Position numbers and translations under genes: made by a program
Shown: piece after piece, positions 15,001 to 25,810 of the stretch
How positions within the stretch are numbered: position 1 is the stretch's first letter
How the letters are laid out: every line of letters begins with the position of its first letter
Notes under the pieces: generated by a model
Told to the model about the DNA's origin: nothing
Databases searched by the model: none
The model's input: the letters and a program-made list of their open reading frames with translations, nothing else
Source: Gyrodactylus bullatarudis
Taxonomy: Eukaryota > Platyhelminthes > Monogenea > Gyrodactylidea > Gyrodactylidae
Assembly (NCBI GenBank): GCA_012064415.1
Contig: SSNU01000310.1
Span: 186,001 to 250,000 of the forward strand
Direction of reading: 5' to 3'
Length of the DNA: 64,000 bases

Positions 15001-18000
15001 TAATGGTCGAGAGTTCGTCAATAAGGTCATAGATTCTCTATGTATTTTGGCCAAATATGATCATGGATCCCCAAGACACTCACAAAGCCAAGGGAGTGTT
15101 GAAAAGGCCAATAGAGACATTCAAAACATGCTTGCGGCCTGGATGGCTGATAATAATACAAACAACTGGTCTGATGGAATTCTTGATGTGCAGATGGCTA
15201 AAAAAACTCATTACATGCAGGAATAAAGATGAGTCCATAAAGAAGAATGAAGACAGATCAAACTGCCCTTGAATCCCCGATACAAGAGGAAAATTTGGGT
15301 GATGCGGACGATTTTGAAGAAATTAATCTTAATGATTATTTCGATGAATTTGAAGTTAAAATTAACAGTGCTCGTAAAACCTGTTTGGAAAATCTCAAAC
15401 TGCAGGTAGATGATGGCAAATTCAGAGAAGAAAATTCATACTTTCAAGGTAGGAGACAACTGCAGGATTCAAATTCCTGACGTTGATAGAGGAAGGGGCG
15501 ATTTCAAATCTATAATAACTGAGAGTAATGAACAAAATGGTCTTTACAAAGTTGGTACCCTGAATAAATTGGTATCTCCCTCACCTCTCATATTCTTATA
15601 TTCTCGTCCTAGGAAAATAAGCCTTCCTATAATAATTACGTATAAAAATGTTTCAATTTCAAAAATATACTCACAATTTCGAAGAAAAATTTTGATTCCT
15701 CTCGTTATCGGATTTAGTGGTTTGTTTATCTGAAAATATATTCCTATGTGAGCTTGATGAATCCTATTTCGAGTTTGAATGGAACTCCAGCACTGTTGCC
15801 TTGTTGCATTTCATTCTTACTTAATGAGCCTGAAAATATTCAAGTATTCATCTTCTTGTCGACCAATCGCGTTTGAGGAACCTTTTTTAACTAAATGTAC
15901 TCTCTATCGAATCGTAAACATTTTATTTCCTTTAACTCCACCTCCAGTAAACTTGCAAATATTAATTCGGGTGTTCCCCAGGGTTCTACTATTGCCCCTC
16001 TCCTCTTTAACATTTGCTTCGCGGATATCCAGCTCCCGGAGAGCATTAAGGGTGTTCTCCTTAAATTTGCTGACGACTTAATGTTTTTCATCAAGGTGAA
16101 AATTCCTTTGATATTTTTTAAATAAATGACAACTTCTCTCTTCTGAAAGGTTCCCTTAAGGCCATGGGGCTCTAAATAAATAGAGATTAATATAAATTGT
16201 TACTCCTAGGCGGTCTCCCTGCAACCCTCTTGGAATCTCTTCTACTTCCTGGAGAAATTGTCTCATTAACTTCGGATCTAGGTTTCAGTATTTCAGATGG
16301 TCTTAAAAGTCCTCTATCACAATTATCTAAGATTAAACCAACTATTTTTACGAAATTAAAAGTCTCTTAATCGCCTTTTTTGAGACTCAAAGCGTATAAA
16401 GCTTTAGTTTTGAATAATCTTGACTGTATTCCGCCCCTGGTTCCTATGTTATCAAACAAGAAACTTCTGAAGATTGAGCACATTCAATCTAGGTTTCTAT
16501 ATATATTATACCCTGACCTAGAATTTTACAATGCTCGTATCTCAAGTCTTAACCCCCTTTGGATTCGAAGATACGTCATTCTAGCTAAAAATTTTATCAA
16601 GTCTGCAAAATGTTTGAAACTCATACAACTTAAGAAATCCCTCTTATTCAAAACATTTTTTACTATCAACTTACAGAATATCTGAATGTAATGACCCTAC
16701 TAATAAAAAAGTTGTAATGTCACATCAGATCTAAATAAGACTATTCCAAGAGTCTTCTGTACTCCAACCAACATTAAGTTTTCCAGAATGATCAAGGGAA
16801 TCTAATCGAAAGGATTATTTGTTTATTTTTAAATTGTATATTTACTCAATGAACTCAGATTTTATTATTTCAATTTCAATTGCCTAAATCAAACCAGATA
16901 TATCTTTTAGTTTTCATATTTCATTCTATTTTTACTATACCATATAAATTTGAGTATATTGTTTCCTTCGAACAAAAAAATCTTATCATTTTTATCTATC
17001 AGGTATGCCTTATCAATGATAAGTTATCTTATTGTAACCAAAATAATGCGAAAGGTTAGATTTAGTTTAAATGAATCAATCAGAGGGTCCTATTTTATCA
17101 TGAATTACTGTACGAAATAAAAAATTTAAACAAATATTTTTTTCTCCTTTTTGATTGAAAACTTTTTAATAAAAAGGGATTTGTTAATATTTGCTTTCAG
17201 AGGATTTATTTCCAAGAAAAAAATAGTTGATTCATACCGAGCTACAAGCCAAGGAATTTTTCTCGTCTCCACCTAGGCTTTTATTCTTTTTCTATGATTG
17301 CAATTGATTGTAAATATAAATACATAGAATCACACTTTATTATAAATTTATGAAATTCATTCTCCTCTAGCATTTGACAGAGATAAAGAGATCATAATTA
17401 CTCTGAATAATTTATTCATGATGAAGGAATGATAAGAGATGAAAAAAGTTTATCAAATGTCCATTATACATCCTCTCCTGTGTACCTCCTTGCATTTCTC
17501 TCCCTTTTAGTCTACGACGCAACTCTTTATCTGTATTTTTCCTTCTTTCATTCGTGTAATTCCTAATAATTTGGCATTCATTAACTCCTTCAAATGAATT
17601 GCATTCCATACGATTTTACCCCTCATAATTACGAGTTCGATTCAAGATCTAAACTAAAAGTCGATAACTAGAAAAAAATCTTTTGAGGATCAAGTTATTA
17701 GCTATATTAAAATGAATAATTCATAATAATCTCATTAAATAAAAATTATTAATAATAGTTTTTAAAGGAATTTTTTATTAATCTTATTTTAATGCTACTA
17801 CTGAAGCAGAAATATCAATTACTTGAGTGCATTTTGTTCAAACTTAAATCTGCCTACATTTAACTTTGCTTTAACTACAAATACAATACAACAAATTTAT
17901 TCAATGAATTTACTACAAGAATAGTCAATCGAACAAATTGAAACAATGACTTCAATGGACATTATGATCGTTCGTTATGATGGAATTAACTATTTTTTCT

Positions 18001-21000
18001 TTTAAATAGGCAGATGTATACTCAAAGATTATCAAGGCGCTAATATCGATCTCAACTCTTATCCTCGTAGCCTTGATTCTGAGCTATCATGTACTCGTTA
18101 TTAAAGTAAATAATAAAATTTTTATAATTTTCAACCAAATATTCAAACATTCAAAATATATAGATATTTAGTTGTGATGATTCAATTGAAGATTGGAGGA
18201 TAGCCATTAATATGAAGAGGATAGTAACAATGTCTCTGGAAGTTTTGTTATGCCTAATACATCCAACACCCTTTGATATTCCAATAGCCTGGCCAGTAAG
18301 TTTGTAGGACTTTAATTTTTAAAAAAGATTTTAAAAAGTCTCTTTGAATAGAATTTTTGTGTTTTTGACGATTTCCAGAATGGAATTATCAACAATAATG
18401 CTACTACGACCAAAAGTTCTCAATCTTGCTTCAAGTGTCCTGATAATAGTCGGGAGGCCAACTATTCCGTTTCAGTAGACTTATTTCTTAGTTTGCCAAT
18501 GTTTCTCAGATTATATTTGATATTTCGAGTTTTGTTATTGCATTCCAAGCTATATACAGATGCGGGTTCAAGAAGTATTGGAGCAATGAACAAGGTTTCT
18601 TTCGATACTCGCTTTGTTCTTAAAACCTATATGACAACAAGTCCAGCTACAGTCCTTTTGACATTCATCTTCATCATGTGGATAATTCTATCCTGGACTT
18701 TGAGGCTATGTGAAAGGTTTGTTGTAAAATTATAATTGCAAAATTATCTTGATTGGAAACGTTTACTCTTTCAAAGTATTCACGATGATTGCCATCATAA
18801 TATACTGAATAGTCTCTGGTTAATATCTGTGACATTTCTGTCAATTGGCTATGGGGATGTAGTCCCGAAAACGTATTGTGGTCGAGCTATTGCCATAATC
18901 GCTGGTGTCATGGGTTCAAGCTGTACAGCAATGGTCGTTGCTGTTTTTGCTAGGAAACTGGACTTGTCAAAAGCTGAAAAACATGTCATTCACTTCATGA
19001 TGGAGAATGAGTTGACAAAGAAGGTCAAGAATCATGCTGCGAATGTTCTCCGAGAAACTTGGCTTATTTATAAGCATACAAAACTTGCGAAAAAGGTTAT
19101 TCCAGCAAAGGTGAGAACGCACCAAAGGAAATTTCTGGCTGCAATTCATGGGTAAGAGAATTTCTGAATATTTTTTTCACATTTTACATTTACAATTATA
19201 ATTTATCAATCAACTCTTTATCGATTGAATGGCATGCACTTGAGGAGTAAATTTCCGCTTCATTCAATAATCATCCTACATTTTAAAGTGTCTTTATAAT
19301 AATTTGAAACAAAGATTTGCAAAATATAGAAGTTTTACTCTCGTATTTTCAAATACAAGCAAGTCCATGATTGCTGAATAACTCGATAAGATAAGAATAT
19401 GATTATAATCATTGGTTATCATTAGGCCGGTAAAAAGTCGAAATATGCTGATTTCAGCAATGATCATTTATTCATATATTTTCAGCTTATATTTTAGTTC
19501 TAATATTAGTATCAGGTTTTGAGCAATTCTTTATTCATAAGCGAGATGAAAGTCGAAATTTTAATTTTGTCAGTCCATACTTGTATTAATCCCTTACATC
19601 TATCACTGATACTGTTAATAATCTTCTTTGACACTCCCTAACTTTGGATCTATCCAATGACTATTATGAAACCCATTTTCTAGTCTATTTTGTTTATCTT
19701 AGTGACATAAATAAATGTCTACACTCAAGCGGTTGGTATTTTGAGCAATCTTGCTCAATGCTCAAACATGATCTATCAAAGAACAAAAAATTTAGGACTG
19801 GCAATCTAAAAATGTATTCCATGTATATTATTATTTAATTGCAATTTACCTAGAAAACAATGTCGATATTATGTGAATTTATTAAGATCAAAAATGTCGA
19901 AATATTTTACCGGTTTAGTTATCATTCTTGGTTTATTTGGAATAAATTCATTTTAAACCAAATTTCCTCAAGCAAATCTTCATATGTAAGAAATCAGAAT
20001 TGCTTAAAAACTTTGTCGAAAGTACAAGTATTTTTTTCTGTATGTGTGTTATAAATATGAGACATTTATTGTGATAATAAAATATATACAATTTACACTA
20101 TATTACATTTACAAAATATGCAATGCATATTATGCATGCATTATTATTAATTATAAATCTGCCATTTCATCTCATACAGAAAGAAGAAAATCCTCAAGAG
20201 ACTTGTAGAAATATTTAGAGCTGGATAGGAAAGATATGGCAAATCAAGAAATTACTCTTTCTCACACACTTGGAATAGCAATTTTATTATTCACTTTAAT
20301 GTACATTGTACAAGCCTAAATGCCAAACAACTTTGATTGCTCCTTATGTACTTTATTCGTTCATATTTTAGATTGAGACAAACCAAAGTTGATCATAGAA
20401 GAGTTCAAGACAGTGCCAACACTTTAGTTGATTTGGCTAAAGTAAGTTGTGGCTCTAATTATTTTAGCGAAAAAAATTATGAGATAATTTAATTTTACTG
20501 ATAAAATTTGAGTAAAAAAGACAGAATATAGAACCAATAGTTTTACATGCAATCGGAACGATTGATTAGTTATATTTATTGTTGTATAACATCATTATTG
20601 TCTGTCTATAGTTAATTTATAACATTATAAATTATAATTTTTAATAGATAAAAAATTATATGGTAGGAAATGAAAAAACTTTCTTTCTAGATGCAGTTCA
20701 ACATATATGAGGCAGTTGTTGAAATGCGCCGTGAACAGAATTTTTATCGTCACAAAACAGAAATAATTGAATCAACCCTCGGAAAAATTCAAGTGAGTTT
20801 CTTATTCGTCAACAGAACTACCTAAAGTATAAAGAATATACAAAGTAAAGTCATTTATCGATTTTGAAAGTGATTTATCATTTATATTTCTTCTGTATTC
20901 ATTTTGTATTTCCAAGATATAAATCAAACTCTCCTAACAAGCCCATAAAATTGTTTGGCTTATTTCAGGATTATCTAATTACATCCCATTATTATTCCAT

Positions 21001-22796
21001 GTGACAATTGCAAATATTCACATACGTATGCTGAGTCGTGCAAACCTGAGTTTGCTTGTAGTTACATTAAAAAGTATTTTGAATTAAACGATAACTTGAA
21101 ATATTTTTCCATTTTGTAATTACTAAGTTCTCATAAGGATATGATATCTAAAGGATCAATCGTGATATTTTTCATTACTTCCACTCAAGACAAAGACACC
21201 TAAAGAAATGAAAAATAGTTTCTTTCATTTAAAATCATTTTAGAATGGTAAAATCGTGGATTCAATTTCTTTGAATTATTAAAAATAACTAGGCATCATA
21301 CAATTTTTTTATTATTAATAATAATTATTAATTAACTTATAAGTTATTAATAACACGATTCAGTATGTTGCCATCAACATAAATACTTTAAATAGAAACT
21401 CGAAACTCTTTAATCTCCTTTTACTCCGCAGTGCACACCCTGACTTGGAATTTGTCTATTGATTTCTCTAATAGTCTATTAGTAATGTAGATGAAAGTAA
21501 GGTAGATTTTCAAAGAGATAAATCAAAGACAAAATTATTGCAGATTAGTAAGATTCGTGATGTTCAATGAATAATTCGTCAAGTTGTACTCTAAAGTTTT
21601 GAAGTTGATAAAATTTATTTGAAAATAAAAGATGAAAAAGTTTCTGTTTAAATTCTAATCAAGTTGCAGGAATTTCTAACACCTTTCAGTAAGAATTTAG
21701 ATTCATATGTTTTTAAACTGTAAATTATTTATGTATTTTTATGAACAAATTGGCATCATCAGCGATTCATCGGTAAATTTCTAGTTTATACAATAAATCT
21801 CAAGTCTGTTGATAATAAAATAGTTAATCAAAATTTATGAGGGACAACACACAATTTAGTATATTAGATATATTTCGCAAATCATTTAATGCTGATTTAA
21901 ATGAGTTAGATTTTTCCCAGTCAATCATCCGAGATAAATTAGTTTTCTCATATTATTTCTGTATTCATGAGATTACACTTGAGTATTTTTGAAAAAATTA
22001 AAGCGTAATGTAAATGAAACCAAGTATGCAGTATGAAAATTGCCAGAAAAAAATAAAATTCTAGATTTTCAAAGGGAATTCTGATAAACGAAATACATTC
22101 AATATCAATGTATTTTTAAAATATGTTGATAAAATAATTATGTTTCCTTTTAAATGATTGAATTATAATTCTTAATAAGCTTAAATTCAAAATTTTTAAA
22201 TTACACTTAATTTAACAAGGAACAAGTGGAGATGCTGACTACTTATTATAGATCGCAGAATTTCAACATTAGAGACGCAAGTTGGTCAGAATTTTTATCA
22301 GATAGCATTTGAAGAAAAAATAATAATTCTGATTCGTTTTATCATAAAGAATCTCAGCAACATAATGTAAGCAAGTATGTTCCCCGTTTTCAAAATCAGC
22401 AATTTAATTGTAAGTCTGGTAATCTTGGTCCGTCAACGAAAGATTTGGATCCAGACTCCATGAGTGAGTTAATTACAATTCAATTTTCATAACCAACTTG
22501 GTCACTTTTTTCAAAGTTTACAACCTATCATCAAATAGTGGTAATAATATAAACCAAATCAAATTCAACACTTGCGATGACCAGGAATTAACTCCGATTC
22601 CTGATCAAGATGAATTGTTTATTGAACCAAGTGAGTCAAAATAAAACAAAAACAAGAATATTATTCAAGTTTTTTCATAGATGACAAACAGGATTTGAAA
22701 AAAATGACTAAACTGTTATACTCAGAATCTTCTAAGCGAAAAAGAGAAAGTTTTCGTCATGCCAAACTGTCAACAAAGCCTTTAACTCTTAATTAA
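2..22796 (+). CDS. KCNN: SK-type small-conductance Ca2+-activated K+ channel (5' end may lie outside window)
   Basis: Tetrameric plasma-membrane K+ channel gated by Ca2+ through bound calmodulin. Exons: 2-440, 7290-7475, 7532-7825, 11258-11669, 13730-13907, 18010-18105, 18164-18295, 18379-18716, 18777-19151, 20372-20441, 20691-20792, 22400-22463, 22517-22630, 22681-22796. All phases match; from the ATG at 8 this gives 969 aa, although the first exon stays open to the window edge. S1 (about residue 475) follows the family motif [11 protein letters not shown]2-S4 lie in the next exons, with [19 protein letters not shown] at S4. The pore has the selectivity filter SIGYGDVVP. The calmodulin-binding domain begins [13 protein letters not shown] and includes [16 protein letters not shown], then NTLVDLAK and a coiled coil. 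The N-terminus before S1 is about 440 residues, polar and disordered-looking. An apparent stop at 18733 lies in a 60-nt intron. AATAAA is at 22923. The channel core is certain; the first four and last three exons rest on phase only. Confidence 0.9.
4488..4504. repeat. (GA)n microsatellite
   Basis: A pure GA run of about 17 bases in SK intron 1. Similar CT runs occur at 13969-13984 and 30731-30756, also in introns. Confidence 0.8.
5455..6438. mobile_element. inverted-repeat DNA element of about 985 bp
   Basis: The left arm (about 5455-5616) and right arm (about 6273-6438) are inverted copies of about 160 bp with few mismatches, separated by about 650 bp of unique sequence. The ends lie in alternating TA (TATATATGTTA), so a TA target duplication cannot be told from the flank. 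Each arm contains nested GTACA/TGTAC palindromes. Short open frames rich in V, Y, T and C come only from these arms and are not genes. No transposase is visible, so it looks like a non-autonomous foldback or MITE-like element. The family is unknown. Confidence 0.8.
7476..7531 (+). other. KCNN: 56-nt intron of the SK channel gene
   Basis: A GTAACT donor and TTTTTTAG acceptor join two open frames in different reading frames (7290-7475 and 7532-7825), both in phase 1. This size is typical of the longer of the two short-intron classes in this window. Confidence 0.7.
8349..9060 (-). pseudogene. fragment of a non-LTR retrotransposon (LINE)
   Basis: The minus-strand frame 8349-8795 encodes the region after the polymerase core of a non-LTR reverse transcriptase. 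It contains [13 protein letters not shown], then [18 protein letters not shown] and [15 protein letters not shown], the usual 'KAYKSLVLPHLEY...LEKIQRRF' pattern. The same DLGFSIS-type segment and a related tail occur at 16198-16685 on the plus strand, so these are two copies of one family. The adjoining 8735-9060 is similar to 19590-19920. No catalytic FADD motif is present here. It is a truncated, dead copy in SK intron 3 (7826-11257). Confidence 0.7.
10037..10252. mobile_element. piggyBac-type MITE with TTAA target duplication
   Basis: A 216-bp element with perfect terminal inverted repeats of 15 bases, CCCTTTCGGTGCCGA at the left and its complement at the right. TTAA directly flanks both ends (10033-10036 and 10253-10256), the target-site signature of piggyBac. 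A short inner palindrome, GGACATATATGTCC, follows the left repeat. There is no transposase, so it is non-autonomous. It lies in SK intron 3. Confidence 0.88.
12395..12546 (+). repeat. LINE-derived repeat, copy of 16146-16300
   Basis: About 150 bp closely similar to the segment at 16146-16300 inside the plus-strand LINE, sharing stretches such as GGTCTCCCTGCAACCCTCT. In this copy the reading frame is broken by a TAG where the other copy reads TTG. It is a short, dead fragment in SK intron 4 (11670-13729). Confidence 0.7.
14039..15560 (+). mobile_element. degraded integrase element (Ginger/KRBA2-like) with a terminal repeat
   Basis: The frame 14750-15226 encodes an integrase core (rve fold). 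The catalytic triad is visible: D in QVDLIDF, D in LQSDNGREF, and E in [13 protein letters not shown]. Upstream, in other frames, an HHCC zinc-binding module can be read ([16 protein letters not shown] and a C-x2-C segment), so the coding region has frameshifts. The first 170 bp (from CGTGAGTCTGGG) match the terminal repeat of the deletion derivative at 59473-59979, and 15417-15500 matches that element's middle. This points to a cut-and-paste element with TIRs, such as Ginger, and not an LTR retrotransposon. No right end is visible, because a LINE abuts at about 15740. It is a dead copy in SK intron 5. Confidence 0.7.
15740..16700 (+). pseudogene. truncated LINE reverse transcriptase
   Basis: The frame 15895-16125 carries the polymerase core motifs [20 protein letters not shown] and [11 protein letters not shown]; the FADD box is the catalytic site of non-LTR reverse transcriptases. 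Reading frames then shift. [11 protein letters not shown] (about 16260) and a tail with [19 protein letters not shown] and [18 protein letters not shown] (16380-16685) continue the protein in other frames. The copy lacks the 5' part and has frameshifts, so it is inactive. It shares its family with 8349-9060 and 12395-12546. Confidence 0.8.
16701..18009 (+). other. rest of SK intron 5, no gene seen
   Basis: AT-rich sequence between the LINE remnant and the S2 exon at 18010. I see no exon, RNA gene or clear repeat. Confidence 0.5.
18717..18776 (+). other. KCNN: 60-nt intron that hides an in-frame stop in the SK channel
   Basis: The frame runs through this intron to a TAA at 18733-18735, so simple ORF calling would cut the channel between S5 and the pore. 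Removing GTTTGT...TTTCAAAG joins LRLCE to [11 protein letters not shown], exactly where SK channels have LRxCERYHDxxD before the pore helix. Confidence 0.85.
19590..19925. repeat. second copy of a LINE-associated repeat
   Basis: This stretch resembles 8735-9060: both contain a GGTTGGTATxTTG block, CAATGCTxAAxCATG, and AAAATGTCGAAATATTTTACCGG at the end, with small gaps. It lies in SK intron 9 (19152-20371) and carries no intact gene. Confidence 0.6.
20793..22399 (+). other. SK intron 11, with coding-like sequence just before its acceptor
   Basis: A 1.6-kb AT-rich intron. From 22233 an open frame in phase with the next exon runs to a TGA near 22308 and then stays open up to 22399. The acceptor at 22398-22399 (after a pyrimidine stretch) gives a phase-0 join to exon 11. 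An alternative acceptor at about 20977 would end the protein a few residues later (TGA near 21003). Confidence 0.45.
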
Positions 22797-23084
22797 TTTA
22801 AATCATGAAAACGTGATCAGTTGATTGCGAATAAACTTTTGATTAATTTGACTTAATTTCAGAGCACAATCAAAAATATTGTGGCCAAATATCAATGTAG
22901 AGGAAAATGCTAGATAAATGTAAATAAATAAATATGCTTACTATAAAGTAGATATATCAATACATTAATCTATTTGCTTGTTGCAATAAACAATTTGATC
23001 AATTAACATGATTGATTATACACAGGATGAAAAAACTAGAGAACAATACAGTATAAGAGATGATTCTATCACTACTTATTTTAA

Positions 23085-23543
23085 ATGACAGAAAAGATTC
23101 AAACAACTGATGAAAATGAACCCAGTTTTGAAGGTATACTGAGGAGAAGCACTTTCTATTTGATTGGAACATTTATGATCATTTTGTCTCTCCTGACATG
23201 GATTGTGGAATTAATCAATGGTGTAAAAGGACATAAGCCTAATAACTACAACGGAATTTGGATAGGAATATTATGGTTCTTGACGAGTTGCTTCAACTTT
23301 TGTATTTCACTAAGTCCTGCTAAATTAGATTTTAGTCTGTATGCTATAATCAACTCTGCTGGGAATGCCGTGCTTGGTATTATTTTTGGAGGACTTTTTG
23401 CAATTGGTTTTGGGTCGAGAGACTATGCTATGGGTGTTAACTTGGCTCAAATATTCATATTCGTTGGAGCCATAGGGCTTATTGTTGCAATAATACCCAT
23501 CTCAATTTGCTTATATCTCAAAAAGAAGAACATCGTAATATAA
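23085..23543 (+). CDS. small four-transmembrane protein, unknown family
   Basis: An intronless gene for 152 aa. The protein has four clear hydrophobic segments: about residues 25-47, 59-79, 84-108 and 118-146. A short acidic N-terminus (MTEKIQTTDENEP) and a KKK-containing C-terminus are probably both cytosolic. There is no CCG motif or large extracellular loop, so it is not a tetraspanin. The layout recalls MARVEL or MS4A-like tetraspan proteins, but I see no family motif and give no function. AATAAA at 23726 could serve as its poly(A) signal. It starts 289 bp after the SK stop on the same strand and is convergent with the hnRNP gene. Confidence 0.7.
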   Translation: MTEKIQTTDENEPSFEGILRRSTFYLIGTFMIILSLLTWIVELINGVKGHKPNNYNGIWIGILWFLTSCFNFCISLSPAKLDFSLYAIINSAGNAVLGIIFGGLFAIGFGSRDYAMGVNLAQIFIFVGAIGLIVAIIPISICLYLKKKNIVI

Positions 23544-24501
23544 GTATTGATTATTGAAAAAAATTTATTTCTTCATAGATATCCAAGAATTATATCTAAA
23601 TTTCTCAAGCCATTCAAAAGGCTTGATTGAGTAAAAAATTTCACGGATAGGTTGAATTATAAATGTAAATGGGGGTGAAGATAACTTTGGATACCATGAT
23701 TGAATATTATTTCTATTCCACAAATAATAAATATTATTTGAACATGTATGATTTGCTTTGATTTTAGTAGAGCAAATAGGTTAAAATTATATCGACCAAG
23801 CTTTTTATGAGGATAACAAATCCCTTTAATTGAATATTTTTAGCTTTATAGCCAGGCGTTCATGACGTCCCGAACTTTAAATATTTACAAAGCAATAGCT
23901 TATAAAATTGAAGCTATTATAAAATATTGAAAAATGCTGATTTCCAGAAAATATCTGAAATTCATATACATGTCAATTTGCAGATTGAAATTGTTATTAT
24001 TTTCTATATACAATTTTTTCAAAGTAATTTGGAAATTTAAAAAATGTACAATAGTTAGTAGAAATTGCAGGGAAGAGGCTTCTTGTAATAATACAATCAA
24101 CACAACCAAATTCATCAGTGTCTTTTTAGTAAAATATTAGTAATAACTGCTATTGTTTTATCTGGACTTAAATGAAAAAATAAATAGCCAGATCTCAGAT
24201 GAGATAACAATTTTCAAAAATCTACAAACAATTGATGATAGAAAATCAGTAGCAGTTATTAATTCTGAAAATTCTGATTCACAGACACAAAATATATTCT
24301 CATAAGGAACGACAATAAAAGGAAATATGGGGAAAAATTTTGAGACACTTTATGTTGAACTGAAAGGCTCAGGAACAAAACGGAAACTGTTATCTTTGGG
24401 AACTCCAGAGAATGAGTTCGACTCTGGTACTGAATTTCCTAAGGGGATGAATTAGAAACGCCTGATGAAATTATAAAACAGATTCGAGTTAAATTAGTCT
24501 A
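23544..24501. other. convergent intergenic region with weak coding-like stretches
   Basis: Between the four-TM gene and the hnRNP gene. The plus-strand frame from about 24143 to 24455 reads like ordinary polar protein (TKRKLLSLGTPENEFDSG near its end) with a single TAA at about 24306. A preceding frame (23934-24140) ends in two N-glycosylation-like NxT sites. No start, splice sites or homolog could be fixed, so I do not call a gene. Confidence 0.35.
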
Positions 24502-25810
24502 TTAAAACTCACCGTTCATGAGATGGTGTGGAGGATGAGGATGCATATAGTGGGAGTGTTGATTAGGCTGCTGAGGAGGTTGTTGTGGTTGAGCGGACTG
24601 GCCTGAGGAATTACCGTGATGATTGTGGTGATGGTTTTGATGGTGATGCAGAGCTTGTTGTTGGTGAACACTGATTAATCTGTTTGCGAAATTGGCGGCT
24701 GCAGCAGCAGCAACAGCTGCTACTGTTGGGTTAGCATTAGGGTTATTATTATGATTAGCGCGAGAGTAGTTTGTGATAGGACCTGAAGCTGATTGTGAGT
24801 GAGGTCCATTTGATGCAGCATTTGGCGGGATCACTCTGGCGGCTGATGCGTTTCTATATTGGGCTAGATAATGGAATAAGATATGAGAATCTTATAATCT
24901 AGATGATAACTCACCAAATGCATTTTGCATAGCTGAACCATTAGGATTATTTGTATTTCCATAAAAATCGCAACCAAGATAATATGCATATGGATCGATC
25001 TGGAATGAGTTAAGAAAGTCTGGATAACTGTAGCCAGCATAACCATAGAGTTGATCATTCCAATTTCCATACAGGGTTTTCATAATTTTTTGGCGATTCG
25101 CCTGCTCTCTGGTTACTGCCAATCTAACATCACATAGTTTGCCCAAAATTTCTTGTCTTTCTCTAGCAATAGCCTTTTTTGCAGCGGTTCCTGTGTTGAA
25201 ACAAACGAAGATATAATTTTTTCTTTTTCCTTTGTTAGTATCATAGGGTAAATCCATCGAATCGATTTTGCCAAATTTACTAAAGTATTCAGTAATTTGT
25301 TCCTGCGTAACATCTGGATCAATACCACCCACAAATATTTTTTTCAAAGGTTCTCTGGATGGTTTCGCCTTTTTGGGATCAATTTTTTTTCCTTTGAGTT
25401 TATGTTCAGAAATATCCAAAACTTTTGTAACACATTCTTCATTCTCCATTGTTACGAAACCAAATCCTCTTGAACAGCCGGTTACTCTATCGATTTTTAT
25501 GATGGCCTGAGTAACTTTTCCCCATTGAGAAAAATACTCTCGAAGATCATCTGAATATTAGAGAGAAATAGCTTACTTTCACTTGTTTCCCAGCTGAGAC
25601 CACCGACGAAAAGTTTTCTATTGAATTTAAATAAAGAAATAAAGGAACATACCGGCTGTCATCATCCGATTCATCATTCTGATCAGGATCATCGCTGGTA
25701 GAGTTAACACAATCGTCAGAGCAATCCTTTGATGCTTTATCAACGTTAAGCGAGAGATTTTCTAGTTTAATATCTAATTCTGAGGGTTGCTCAGCTACTT
25801 CAGCACTCAT
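24502..25810 (-). CDS. hnRNP A/B (Squid)-like protein with two RRMs
   Basis: Nuclear RNA-binding protein for pre-mRNA splicing, export or localisation. Exons (minus): 25810-25653, 25617-25577 (only 41 nt), 25550-24915, 24863-24502; introns are 35, 26 and 51 nt; 398 aa. I chose the ATG at 25810 because upstream in-frame codons lie beyond a likely 5'UTR acceptor. The acidic N-terminus is followed by RRM1 (about 53-125; RNP2 KLFVGG, RNP1 SRGFGFVTM) and RRM2 (about 138-210; RNP2 KIFVGG, RNP1 KNYIFVCF). The short linker KAKPSREPLKK is typical of the hnRNP A/B/D group. The C-tail is rich in Ala, Gln and His and has a low-complexity HHHQNHHHNHH block, where this family usually has glycine. The last codons (ATGAACG|GTGAGT) also form a perfect donor, so a longer isoform is possible. 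Confidence 0.88.

Noticed and set aside
18733..18735. In-frame TAA between S5 and the pore of the SK channel, suggesting a pseudogene
   Set aside because: A 60-nt GT-AG intron (18717-18776) removes it and restores the conserved spacing.
22306..22310. TGA upstream of SK exon 12 as a selenocysteine or readthrough codon
   Set aside because: SK channels have no selenocysteine; a phase-0 acceptor at 22398-22399 skips the TGA, which is simpler.
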